Assembly (NCBI GenBank): GCA_039519185.1
Contig: CM076851.1
Span: 35,199,799-35,263,798, forward strand
DNA from: Astragalus membranaceus
Taxonomy: Eukaryota; Streptophyta; Magnoliopsida; Fabales; Fabaceae
Length of the DNA: 64,000 nucleotides
Direction of reading: 5' to 3'
Positions 11,560 to 23,184 of the stretch are shown here, one piece after another. The notes under the pieces are model-generated. The model was given only the letters and a program-made list of their open reading frames with translations. It had not been told where the DNA came from and did not search any database. The position numbers and the translations under genes were made by a program. Position 1 is the first letter of the stretch. Every line of letters begins with the position of its first letter.

Positions 11560-11775
11560 TGAACACTGACGTGCAGACAGAAAAGGTAAAATGGGCACTT
11601 GCGTGCAAGCAGAAAAGTAAAATGGGCACTTGGCGTGCAGACAGAAAAGGTAAAATGGGCACTTGCGTGCATACAGAAAAGTAAAATGGGCACTTGGCGC
11701 GCAGACAGAAAAGGTAAAATGGGCACTTGCGTGCATACAGAAAAGTAAAACGGGCACTTGGCGTGCAGAAAGCGG
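11560..11775. repeat. Alternating 31-32 bp tandem repeat
   Basis: Seven units based on AAAATGGGCACTTGCGTGC and CAGAAAAG. Two types alternate: CACTTGCGTGCATACAG and CACTTGGCGTGCAGACAG, giving a dimeric higher-order period of about 62 bp. The CACTTGGCGTG word also occurs singly in the outer element (1718, 2310). Confidence 0.85.
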
Positions 11776-12059
11776 TAAATTGCCCAGGCTGCCTAAAACC
11801 TGTAATTCTTAAACGAACTCTTGATGAATCCGAGTTTGCACATGGCTTTGAGGAGCACGCTCTTCCTGTTGGCCTTTTCGAGCGACCGGGGGGATCGTTA
11901 TCAGCTCCGGAACTGATATACAGATCAATGCACGGCGTCCACTGTATCTTAGGCTTGATACAACTATTCCGTTGCGCCTCGCATGGGGCTACGGTCCATC
12001 GCGTTGCTCGTACACGATGTGAGACCTGGGCAGAAGGGAACGATGATCTCTGTGCTCCA

Positions 12060-12750
12060 ATCCGCAATGCGCGCTTGAGCGCTCTCTTTTCTTTTCTCTC
12101 CTTCTTTTCTATTTCTCTCTTTTCTTTTTCTTTCTGAACTCCCAACTTGGGGGAACATTTTCTGGAATCTGGGGGCGAGGGCTAACACCGAAGTGCTCAT
12201 CCTCTCTTTGTACGTGCAGCTGAACAAATGCATGCAATGCAAATGCCATGATTGCGGTTTTCTTTTTCTTATGATGAATGTAAATGTAATGAGTTTCTTT
12301 TTTCTTTTGTCTATGTCGGATGAATGCATGATTTTCTACTGTTCTTATATGCTTGATGAATGCGATGATTTTCCTTTTCTTCTCCCGTCTGTATGTAATG
12401 CATGATTTTCTTTTTTCTTTTGCTTACGTCTGATGAATGCATGATTTTCTCCTGTCCTTATATGTCTTTTTCTCTTTCTCTAGCTTCTCTTCTTTCTTTT
12501 TCTTTCTTTTCTTTCTTTTCTTTTCTCTTTTCTTTTCTTTTTGTTTCTCTCTTTCTTTTCTTTTCTTTTCTTTTCTGTTTCTTTTTTTCTTCTGAACTCT
12601 CCCAACTTGGGGGAGCATTTTCTGGAATATGGGGCGAGGGCTAACACCGAAGTGCTCATCCTCTCTTTGTACCTGCAGCTGAAAATGAACAAATGCATGC
12701 AATGCAAATGTCATGATTGCTGTTTTCTTTTGCAAACGTCTGAATTTCTT
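12060..12750. repeat. Duplicated segment with pyrimidine tracts
   Basis: Two copies about 457 bp apart (around 12136 and 12593) share CCCAACTTGGGGGA, CATTTTCTGGAAT, GCTAACACCGAAGTGCTCAT and AACAAATGCATGCAATGCAA. Each copy is preceded by CT-rich sequence; the second tract (about 12460-12590) is almost pure pyrimidine on the plus strand. Confidence 0.8.
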
Positions 12751-15379
12751 TTTTTGTCTTGCTCTTTTTATGAAGTGCTGGTATGCAAATGCAAAATTTT
12801 GGTATGTAATGCTCTTGCGTTTTGATGAAATGGCAGATGACATGCAATGGAAAACTTTTTCTTCTTTGCCTTTTTCTACGAAATGGGAATGCTATAAAAT
12901 GATGAATAACATGAAATGATGAATGACATGGGATGTTTTAGCTTTCTTTTCTTCTATGAGATGTAAGTATTGATGTGATGCAACTGTATTGCTTTGATGT
13001 TTGAATGCAAATGTATGCGGTAATTGATGCTTTGATGAATGAAATGCTCCTGTTCTAACTTCTGTTTGTTTCTTTTTGCTTCTTCTATGAAATGCAAACA
13101 TTAATATGATGCAATGCTCTGATGTTTGATGCAATGATTCTTGTTCTTTTTCTTTTATGGAAATGCTAACGTTAATATGATGCATATGCACTGCTTTAAT
13201 GTTTGATGATTGAATGACAAAGGAATGCTTGTGAAATGATGAATGATATGGAATGCTGGATGACAGGGAATGTTTTTGTGTTGCTTTTGTGGTTTCTTTT
13301 CTTTGTTTTCTTTTTGCTTTCTTTGCTTTTTCTATGAAATATCTGATGCAAAATGTAATGCTCTAATGATGAATGACATGCAATGATTTTGTTCTTTTCC
13401 TTTTTTATGAAGTGCGAACATTAATATGATGCCAATGCAATGAAAAACTTTCTGCTTTTTCTTTTTTTACTATTTTCTTCTATGAAATGCAAGTATTAAT
13501 ATGGTGCAACTGATGTGGAACGTTTTTTTTCTTTTTACTATGTGATGAATGCACAAAATGTGAAGATGCAAGTGTAATGCTTTGATGCATATGCAATAAT
13601 GCCTAGATGCATGAGGTAAACATTCTTGTGATGATGAGATGTGAGACTTTGAATGCAAGGGCTTGAGATGATTATTGACCATTCTGTTGAAAAATTGAAT
13701 TTGATTCAAACTTTGGTGTTCTCAAGGTTTTTATTTACAAACAACCTCGCTTGTTTTTTCTTTCTTTCTATGATGACTGAATTTTAGATATCACGTAAAC
13801 AACTTGTGTTCTCTCCTTTGAAGCATTATCTAGTAAGCATGCATAGGAGTGCAAATGTGAATGAATGAGTCAGTTAACTTGGAATTGGTTTAGGGCATGG
13901 ACATTTATGGCAAGTGAAGGAATGACAGACATGGTTATTGCCGAAGCTTATGAGGGACCAAGAGATACAAGATTGCCCCAATTCAGGTCTTCGACGAGTG
14001 AATAACTTGCCCCTGTCTAGTGGTGACAACAACTAGGGGTGTAGAAGATGATGAATTGGGAACGCTTCGGCTCTTGGGATGAAAGCTGGAATGGAAGGGG
14101 TTTTGCTTCAACCCACAAAATTTGATGTTGCCCCAGTCATAACAAGAACAAAGCTGTCCCAATTAGAATGACAAGGTCTTGTTTAGGATAGTGAGTTGAG
14201 AGATTGCCCCGGTGAGGTTTTTATGGGAATGAATGAGGTGAAGGAATGGGAATGCACTTGCCCCACTTTGGAATGACATTGACAACTGGAGTGACATGGG
14301 ATGGGCATTGAACAGACTTTCCCAAGACTAGGGTGTGTGGGTGGTGAAGAGAATGCCCCAACTTTTGGGTCTGAGTGGTATTCTCAGTGCAAATCTTTGG
14401 TTCTCTACTGATGTCTTGACTTTTGGTGCGAAAGAATCCTTACCTGGTGATCACTAAACCTTGTTTTAATGCATCTTGAATGTGTTTTGGAGTACAAGTC
14501 CCTCTTTTTTTGTTTTGTCAACTTTCTTTTTTCTGACTGTTCGTTTTTGTTTCCTCAGTTCTCTTTTTTTCTGAGGGTTTATTCTTTCTTGATCAGCTTT
14601 CTTTTTTCTGATCGTTTGTTTTTTTTTTGAGCAAACACGTTGTACATAGATAAGCTTGTTCGTCCTAAGATTAGAATTTGAGTGAACAAAAGCAACCGGT
14701 CATTGATCGGAATGGACTTTTCGGGATTGTGGTGTTTTGTGGAGGAAGGAGGGTTAGGCTTAATGAAGTGTTTGAGGCTAATGGGAGGATGAGTTTTGTT
14801 CGGCGTTGATTGATGGTTAATGGTCTATGAGGAAGATGGTTATTGGGCTTGTTTGGGCTCTGTTAAAGCAAATTCGTGTCTCATGGTAGAATGACTAAGG
14901 GGTTTGATGTTGAGGCCAAAGGAAGTGTTTGAAGGTTTATGGAATCAGGTGTTGGAATGATGAAGTGTTTGAAGGTTTATTTAGACAAGGATCTCTTGTA
15001 TTTTGTGGTAACATGTACCAGCTCGCCACTTATATTTCTTTTGTATTTTCTTTTGTTTTGGGATTTTCATTTTTGAATCCCCTTTTTTTTATTTTCTCTT
15101 GTCCCTTTTTTTTTTTATGATTCTTTTCCTTCATCGACTCGGGTGAGCTGATAAAAAGTGATGCACTGTTTTTTTTATTTGGGGTGATCCTTGTCTAGGG
15201 TGATTTTTGGATTTTGGTTTTTCTTGGCTCAAGGTGGGTAGGAAAGGGACTTTCTGGGATTTTGGGGTTTTTGAGGAGATGGCCAAACTTCATTTCAAAT
15301 CCCGATTGCTTATTTCTATAAGACTTAACTTCAGAACGATAATTTATCTATCTTCATGTGTTTGCTCTTTTTCCTTTTT

Positions 15380-15483
15380 TGTGCCCTAATTTTTGCCTGG
15401 ACCGCTCTTTGCGAGTTTTCAGTCCACCGGGCGCTCCTTTTTGCCTAGGCCGCCCTTTGCGGGTTTTCAACCTAGCGAGCTTG
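15380..15483. repeat. Non-coding block shared by inner and outer elements
   Basis: Matches 3254-3358: CCTAATTTTTGCCTGGA, a CCACCGGGCGCTC-like middle, then GCCTAGGC and GGGTTTTCAACCTAGCGAGC. In the outer element it lies just downstream of pol, so its presence in the coding-free element marks where 3' sequence resumes after the lost coding region. Confidence 0.8.
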
Positions 15484-16746
15484 TTTTCTTGTTATATTAT
15501 TATTATTATTTTTTGAGAGACTTGCACTGAAGGAATATGATATTAATCAAGGGGAATTAATGATCACAGACTTGCCCCAGCATGGAGGACTTGAACCAAA
15601 AGTCAAATACGCACTGATGGGGAGAATATGCACTTTATGGGTGGACGGGGCAGGGACTAGACTTGGACGGGAAACTGTGGTAAGGGAGGAAAACCAACGG
15701 ACTCAAACAAGAGAGTGTACTCATAGCATGCACGCTCATTAGAAGAATGCTTCACAAAGAGTTAACATCAGTTAAAAAATTGTTTTTTTTCTTTGATGCA
15801 CTATTTCAGTTTTTTGTCATAGAATGGATGGGATGCAGTGCTTTTGAAAGAAATGCAAATGAACTATTGATTTGAAAAACTGAGTGCCTTGGAACACCTT
15901 GAGTTTGCAACCAAGTAAGGATACACTTTTTCAAAAAGGATGATTGTTTCGCAAGAACGTCTCGCTTCTCATCACAACTCTTATTTTATGCAATGAATGA
16001 ATGAACAAATTATGTTATGCAAGTATGATGCAAATGCGTGGAGAATGATCACCCGAAGAGTGTGGCTTATTCTAAATAATGCAAGACAAAATATGGAATG
16101 CCAATGCGAATGATGCAAGAATGATGCCCCCTTATCAAAATGATTTTTGATTTTGATTTTTTTTTTTTTTTAGAGGTGAGACAAGGTTCGAAATACCAAT
16201 GCCCCCTTTTTCTTTTGAATGATGAAAGATGCAGGAATGAGGCTTCTTTTTTCTAAATGATGATGATTTTTTTTTAGAGGCAAGGCAAAGTATGACATGC
16301 CAACGCCCCTTCCCCCTTTTTATTGTAAAAAAGATGACGTGAGGCAACCAATTATCATTACTCTGAGTAACTTGCATGAATCATTGAGTGGATCCTGACT
16401 CAATACTTCACGCAATATACTGAAATGCTTCGACATTTGGTTAACTCAAACTTATTCTCTTATTTGAAAACAAACTTCACTTGATAGGGTTAAAGTGCCC
16501 CGATATCGTAGAGTAACATCTTAAATTTGTAGTGCACAAACAAATTTGAGATATTACCCTTCGTCATTCGAAGGCGCACTTTTACTCATTGAGCTTTTAC
16601 ATGAAGAGCTTTTCTATTTTTCTTTGTTTAGAGAAGGTGCATGCATTGGAAACTTTTCATTTTTCATTTTTAGTTTTGGAACATGATTTTGAAATCTATT
16701 TGGAGGTGCAAATGATTTACTGGAAAAGAGGTTTTAGAAAAATGTG

Positions 16747-16822
16747 CTTGACGGGGTATGACCCGCTCCTACGTATCCCCATTGTAATGAGGAATCAAAG
16801 CTTACGTAGTTCTACCGGGTCT
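16747..16822. repeat. TACGTA hairpin, internal copy
   Basis: GACGGGGTATGACCCG, then CTACGTATCC...TTACGTAG enclosing TCCCCATT/AATGAGGA. It lies in the inner element's interior, outside the LTRs, and keeps the fold of the LTR copies. Confidence 0.65.
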
Positions 16823-17971
16823 TTTTTTTTTTGAAATAATGCTTATGCATGAATGCCATGTTTTGGATGAACTCGACGAGGATTTTTTGCATTATTATAA
16901 ATGAAATGCTTATGCTATGCAGATGATAATTGTTTTTGTTTTATCTTTATGTGATGAAAGGGAATGCAAGATGAATGATTTTTTTTCAAAATTGGAACTT
17001 TATTTAATGCAAATGACGCAATGACGTAATGATGCAATGATGTGATGATGCAAGGATGCTTCTTTTTTGTGTTTTTCCAGAAAGAGGATATTTACAGGTG
17101 GTGATTTGAAAATTTTCACACTATATGCCACCTCATATAGGCGTTTATTGAAAAGGGAAAGCATATCTTTTTTGATTTTCAAAAATTTTGAAGGAAAAAT
17201 TGATTGAACTGAATGCAACGATGCAACACAGAATTTGGAAAGCTCTTGTGACCTAAAAGGGGGTAGAACCTATGATCTAAGGTATTTTAGGGATAATCTT
17301 CTCATGTAGCTCTATTCACACCCTCACAAAGGTCATCAGAGCCACAGTCCCTCTCATGAAAATCCCCATAAATGCAGCAAACTGCTAGATACGAAGCATC
17401 ATGAAAGAGCACAACTCTGATTGAAACTTTCGCGAGTAGCCAAACGGACAAAGGTCCTGATGGGCTCCCACTACTCGAATCCACTCATCCTAAGGTATCC
17501 TAACAGACCTGGGTTATGGTCTATTTCTCTAATCATATAATCTCAAGGTACAAGTGTGTGTGTGCGAAGGGCATTTCCTTAAAAACTACCCCACCTGCAA
17601 ATGAAAATCCAGAACAGGCCAGACAATAGAAAGCCATAACATGTCGTCTACCCTAGGGTTCAATACCAATCAAATACAACTAATCTAGGGTGCCAACAAC
17701 AAACACATTACTTACCTCAGAAAGGGAGCTGAGAAGAAGGGGAAATGACAAGAGAGGGGAAATATGCATGAGGGAACTAAGCATTTAAGCAAAGAAGTAA
17801 CTATCTATTATTTTAAACAAAAGCAAACATAGAAGAAGAATGCATATGGATGCAACATGCTTATGTAAAAGAAGAAGAATAGAGGCAAAGCAAGATGTTC
17901 AAATCAATCACACAAACCACACACTTAATTAATTAGGCTTGACCCACTTTTGAAAAAAAAAATGTTTTTTA

Positions 17972-17992
17972 GTCCCCAGTGAAGTCGCCAGC
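17972..17992 (-). other. Primer-binding site of inner element
   Basis: Minus strand: LTR end CA, then GC, then TGGCGACTTCACTGGGGAC. The position and sequence match Ogre-type sites (reported as tRNA-Arg); only one base differs from the outer element. Confidence 0.8.
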
Positions 17993-20900
17993 TGTTGCGC
18001 CGGAAAAAGTCCCCGTGGGAGAACCTTCCTCGTTCACAACTTTTCCTAAGACAATGAAGCCGCCACCAATATTTATTAAGGAAAATATTAGGAAAACCTT
18101 TTTTGGAAAGCGATTGGTCTTGCGAAACTAGAGAATAGGGTTCGGGGGTCGGTTACGCGCGGGGAAGGTGTTAGCACCCCACACGTCCTCTCTACTGAGA
18201 GGGAACCTTTAATTAAATGTGTGGTTTTAGTGTGTTGACTTGAAAATACTTAATTTTGCCTCTCTACTTCTTATTGAAAAATTCTTAATGAAAATCTTTA
18301 TTTATTATGAAAAAGGGGGGAAAATGGTTTTTTAGAAAAAAAACGCTTGACGGGACATGGCCCGCTCCTACGTATCTCCTGGTGCGATGGAGAACTCAAA
18401 GCTACGTAGTTCTTCTTTGTCTTTTTGAAAAGATTTTGTTTTTTATCTTTTTTAGTGAGTTTTTCAAAATAGGACGAGCATTTAGTGAATGATTAAACTA
18501 ACCAAGGTTATGGGTAATCACCGCTAAATACTCTTGAAAATGAGAGTCACTACCGCCAGTCAGACGAACAAAGGCTCTGATTGACTATTAGTAGCGACTC
18601 GTTTTTATTTGTTCTTTAGAAAGTGGTTTTCGAAAGAGATTGATTCGCACGATGATCAAACTAACAAAGGTTATGAGTGATCATCGCTTGCTGTTCTTTG
18701 GGGAAAAAGACATCGCCACCAATGGCTAGACGAACAAAGGTTCTGATTAACCACTAGCGACGATGGGTTGAAAATGATTTTAAAAAGGAAAAGGTTTGCG
18801 AAAGTGATTCTTTTTGTTATGAAAATAACTCTTTTCTTTTTGTTATGCAAATGCTAATTTTTATGGTTGCGCTTGACGAGAATGTGACTCGCTCCTACGT
18901 ATCCCAAATGGGAATCAAAGCGACGTAGTTCTAACGAGCCTTGAAAATGAAAATCTTTTTGATGAGGTTCTAGAAAATGAAGAGCGTTCATAATGATCAA
19001 ACTAACAAAGGTTATGATGGATCATTACTAGTAACTCTCTTTGAAAATGCCTTTTGTAAATGCAAACTTTCATGGTGATCGAACTAACAAAAATTATGAT
19101 GGATCACCGCCAATAACTTGTTTTTGATTCTTTGATACTTAGAAAAATGCTTTTTGAAATTGGATGCGTTCATGATAACCAAACCAACAAAGGTTGTGAT
19201 GGATTATCACTAGTAGCTTGCTTTATGCTTGCGAAAGTTCTTTTGAAATTGAGGCTTTCATGACAATCGAACCAACAAAGGTTGTGATGGATTGGCACTA
19301 GTAACCATTTTTATGGCAAGTCGTTTAGAAATGAAAACAATGAGTGCAAGAAAGAATTAGTGAATTCACGATCATTGGCATCAAATCATTAAGCAACAAC
19401 ATTTGAATTTGCAAACAAGGATCAAGCCTAAACTATATATATTAGATCACAACACAAAGGTAGGCAAGGAAGGAACTTGAAGTGGGCATTTAAGTAAGAA
19501 TACAAGAGTAGGCAAGATTGAACCTAAATGCACATCTAATGGAAGATGCTAGGTGAGAACCATACTCAAATATTTCTACAAGATGCAAGGGAATCTAAAT
19601 GCACATCTATTGGAAGATGCAATGTATGGAATTGACCTATCTAAGTGTTGATGATATTCTTATATGAGAGTGGACAATGAAATTGTTAGCTTAAGGAAAA
19701 GAGTTGCCTCAATCATGATCATGGGCAAGCATAAGCAAGCAAATTATTTAGCGACCAAAGTATCAAAGAATGTTGAATCACTTTAGTCAATCCTCACACT
19801 TAAGATTAAGTGCACAAGTGCACAAGTGTGAATCACCTTGCCAATCATCAACAAAAACAAGTTTATTAAAGCAAACCCAAACCCTAATTTTTTATGTTAA
19901 AACCTAGGAGCATACATACCCTAAATCAACTATTATTCATCCCCAAATCATGAAATAGACAAAAGCATTCAAGAACCCTAAACCTAGGCCCATGGCCGAA
20001 TGTCATCATGCTTGAAATGAGTTTCTTATTTTGTGAAAGTTATGCAAACAAGAGTGAATATGCAAGGAAATGTGAGAAAACACAACAACAACTAGCAAAT
20101 CACATTTTTATGAGCGTATGCGAAATACAACATGCCATAAAACAACATTTTATTTCATGAAAGGCAAGGATTAAGATCAACACAAATCAACATTTATCAA
20201 AGGGTGAGAAGCATCATAAGCACCCAAGCCTCCCTAAGTGCTTGTCAAAGTGCTTATGACACTTCTCACTAACAACAATCAACAATATGAGAATATGAAG
20301 ATGATAGGATGAATGCTTTTTATATTTTTTGAGGAAATACTCAAAGATGATGCAAGGTTTTAAGGATTACCTTAGCTTTGAGCTAGAAAGTGAGATGAGA
20401 AGATGAAGCTAGGCACAAATCAACAAAACTCCAATATCCTTCAAAGAAGTGCCTACTTGATGATGATGCTTGAACTTTGAATGAGAAATGGAGGGAGTAT
20501 GTGAAAGAGGGATGCAAATGAGGTGAGTTGTTTGTTAGGGTTTTTGGTGTAGGAGAAAATGAGAAGGTTCCTTTGAGATGAAAGAAAAAACAAGAGGAAG
20601 TGAGGAAGAGGAGGGGGGGCTACGAATTTCTTGGTCTTTTTTGGAGAGGAGAGAAGTGAGTTGTTCTTATTCAAATCCTTGGGAGGCCAAAGATCTAATG
20701 GGTTTAAGGTTGTGAGAGGGAAATAAAGAAATTAGTGTGTATTTAGTGGTGTAGAGAGAAAGAAGGTAAAATATGTTGTGTATTGAATGTTATTGGATTC
20801 AAAGGTGTGCTTGTCATGATGAAAGACTTTTTTTGTGATGTGCACTTGATGGGGCTGAAGTGAAGGGCATGAGGGTGGAGTGAAGGAGGTGAAGAAATTA

Positions 20901-21461
20901 GTGTGTATTTAGTGGTGTAGAGAGAAGGAAGGTAAAAATATGTTGTGTATTGATTGTTATTGGACTCAAAGGTGTGTTTGTCATGATGAAAGGCTTTTTT
21001 TTGTGATGTGCACTTGATGGGGCTGAAGTGAAGGGCATGAGGGTGGAGTGAGGGAGGTTGTTTGCTTGTGAAATTGGTGCTTACTTTGGCCAAAAATGGA
21101 TAAAAGCAAAAAGCACCTAAAAGGAATTAGCCCTAATTCTAAAAATACCATAAGCATCCAATATTATTTTGTTATTCATTTTTTTATTTTGATTTCAGAT
21201 TTCTATTTTTAATTATACATATTTTTGAGCCTTTTTGAAAGTGAGAGAAAAAAAACCGTTATAATTGACCAAAATACCCTTTTTGGCTCTAAAACCCTAA
21301 TTTGCCCGAAAAGTGCGTTCCAACCCTAAAAACGATTTCAAGAACCTTGGAATGCCTTCTAGGATCCGAAATGTAGTGCATAAGGCTCTTCGCTCTTCAA
21401 TTTATTTATTTTTTGGAAAATTAGGGTTTTGACCTAAGCCGGACAAAATTGGGGTATGACA
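17993..21461 (-). repeat. Inner element 5' LTR
   Basis: A 3469-bp LTR nearly identical to 7909-11375. Differences seen by eye include T/G at 8083, C/T changes in the TACGTA hairpin (both restore pairing or the TACGTA word in this copy), and an 8-bp insertion near 21282. It is the copy that would drive transcription towards lower coordinates. Confidence 0.95.
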
Positions 21462-21466
21462 GTTTT
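21462..21466. other. Target-site duplication, right (inner element)
   Basis: GTTTT matching 7904-7908. Removing the inner element and one copy rejoins the outer LTR with correct repeat spacing. Confidence 0.85.
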
Positions 21467-21558
21467 AAATAGGGTTTTTAGTACATGATCCGTAACGGTT
21501 CATTAGTGACCTAAAAAGCAGACTAACTCGACTGTACAGTCGACTTAGTCCCCTATTT
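21467..21558. repeat. Cloverleaf-like tandem unit 3
   Basis: Closing stem AAATAGGG/CCCTATTT; arm A TTTTTAG/CTAAAAA with tip CCGTAACGG; arm B GACTAA/TTAGTC with the 14-base palindrome CGACTGTACAGTCG. The inner element inserted at its very edge. Confidence 0.75.
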
Positions 21559-22700
21559 GTTTTTTTTGAAAGTGAAGTATTTATCTATTTATTTTTATAG
21601 GTTTTTGTAAAAGAAATTATTTTTGAAAAGAAATGAATAAAAACGAAAAAGGGGTGAAATAGTAAAATGGGGTGCCAGTTACAGGAAGGCTGTATTTAGA
21701 AGAAAAAGGGGGTGCAGAAAGCAAGCCCACTTCGTTTTAGTGGTGAGCAGGCTTGCGAATTTGTGGGCTTTTATGGGGAGTGGTAGTAATGAAACAGAGG
21801 GGTGTAAGTAGAAATCTGATTAAAATTCTTTTAAAAAACAATTAAAAGGGAGAGGGTATAAAAGTGAAAACAAGGTTTCAAAACCCTAATTCTTTCTCTT
21901 CACCCACAGCGCCGCAGCTGCGAAATTTTAGGGAGAGAGAGATTTGCGGAGGGAGTGATTTGCGGAGAGGGAGAGAGAGGGGGAAGAGGGCTTTGTGGAG
22001 AGAGAGAGAGAGTGAGGGACGAGGGACGGCCGATGACCACATCGGTCCGTTAGCTGACAGCGGTGGAGGTGTGAACGACGGCGGCGACTGCGGCGTCCCA
22101 TCGCCGGTGATGGTGGAGTGATGGTTGACGACGCTAACGGAGGATCAGACGCGGCGATGGAGATGGTGGCAGTGGTTGTGAGAGCGAAAGAGAGAACGAA
22201 GGGCGTGAAGAGGGATGACGAAGACGACGCCAGAGGAGGGCCATGGTGCAGCGCTGACGATGGCTACGGCAAAGGATGGAGAAGGGACGGTGAAGCTCGC
22301 CGGAGGTCACGGCGGCTCAGGGAAAACGACCACCGCGTACTATGGCCGGAGGTCAGTTCACGGTTTTATGCATTTTTATGCTCTTAATCTCTTTTTTTCG
22401 ACTTTTTTCTTCAATCCCTGTTCTGATTTTTATGATTCTTGCCTTCCCTAATCTATTTGAAAATAACTTCCTAAGCCCTAATCTTATTTCTAAAGAAAAA
22501 CCTAATCGGTTCCTAATTAATTTATGACAATTCGGACACTGGTTTCAGATTAGTAACAAATACTGTTGTTTGCAAAATAATCTATTATGTACAAAACTTG
22601 GTAAAGTCTAAAGAAAATAAAACATTGGTAACCAACCTCTTGTCCAGCTTCTGATTATTCCCTATCGTTTGCTCTGCTATTGCTGAACCATACCCTTGCC

Positions 22701-22921
22701 CAGTGGCGGACCTGGCTTATAACCAGGGGGTTCAGTTGAACCCCCTGGAATTTTTTTTTTGCACTAAACACCCTATATAAATAGCCTAAATCTCCTGAAA
22801 TTTTAATTTTGACACTCCTGAAAATTTGAAATTGTACTAGTAGACCAAGTTTTGCACCCATTTGACACCGGGCCTTAAAAAATTTGACACCCCTGACCCC
22901 GGAGTCCTGGGTCCGCCACTG
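22701..22921. mobile_element. hAT-type MITE (221 bp)
   Basis: Perfect 12-bp terminal inverted repeats CAGTGGCGGACC/GGTCCGCCACTG flanked by an 8-bp duplication CCCTTGCC (22693-22700 and 22922-22929). The outer 3' LTR shows the empty site with one CCCTTGCC near 743. An 8-bp duplication is typical of hAT transposases. There is no coding capacity. Confidence 0.9.
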
Positions 22922-23068
22922 CCCTTGCCTGCTGCTTTGCTTTTCGTTTCACTGCTACTTCGTTTCAGAATTTTCAGGTGTTTGGTTAGCTAGGGTTTTT
23001 ATGTGAAACCTAATAAGTTGGTCCGAATTTTTGTCAATTTTGTGTCTGGTTTTCTCTGTGATTCAAGC

Positions 23069-23184
23069 TTTTTTTTATAGGCAATGTTAGTGGGGGTGGG
23101 GGAAATGTTAGTTTCCACGGGTTGAACCCGGGACCTCCTTCTTGCACTCCTTTGGTACACTCCTTCGGTATCCCTTAGCTCGCC
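23069..23184 (-). mobile_element. tRNA-derived SINE, 5'-truncated
   Basis: On the minus strand it carries a box-B-like GGGTTCAACCC, ends CATTGCCTATAAAAAAA, and is flanked by ATTCAAGC/ATTCGAGC. Its 3' half matches the SINE at 27377-27497 (CCCCCA, CCCACTAACATT, TATAAAAAAA). The outer 3' LTR lacks it. Confidence 0.8.

Larger units (their letters stand above)
11393..17971 (-). other. Inner element non-coding interior
   Basis: About 6.6 kb without gag or pol on either strand. Going rightwards it holds the two-type tandem repeat (11560-11775), a duplicated segment with TC-rich runs (12060-12750), about 1 kb of degenerate ATG-rich words such as GATGAATGCAAATG (12700-13700), a diverged region with recurrent TTGCCCCA words (13900-14400), the conserved block 15380-15483, a TACGTA hairpin (16747-16822) and a leader-like segment (17230-17971). 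The reading frames present come from repeats or low-complexity DNA. Confidence 0.8.
7909..21461 (-). mobile_element. Inner Ogre-like element, complete but non-coding
   Basis: A full LTR retrotransposon of about 13.55 kb on the minus strand, flanked by GTTTT duplications, with LTRs at 7909-11375 and 17993-21461, a primer-binding site at 17972-17992 and a polypurine tract at 11376-11392. The 6.6 kb interior encodes no gag, protease, RT or integrase in any frame; it holds a leader, low-complexity and repetitive DNA, and a 3' block shared with the outer element. By eye the LTRs differ at about nine substitutions and a few small indels over 3.47 kb, so insertion was recent. With intact ends and no proteins it must have been mobilised in trans, like LARD-type non-autonomous elements. 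It sits inside the outer element's 5' LTR. Confidence 0.92.

Noticed and set aside
11387..12145. 252-codon minus-strand ORF with repeated Cys/Phe words
   Set aside because: Most of it is the translated 31-32 bp tandem repeat and a purine-rich tract; the frame is a by-product of unit length, with no domain.
15560..15742. 60-codon ORF in the inner element interior
   Set aside because: Short, antisense to the element, no motif and no conservation to test.
21864..22387. Arg/Gly-rich plus-strand ORFs in the outer 5' LTR
   Set aside because: GC-rich GAGAGA-type LTR sequence antisense to the element; the matching 3' LTR has frame-breaking differences.
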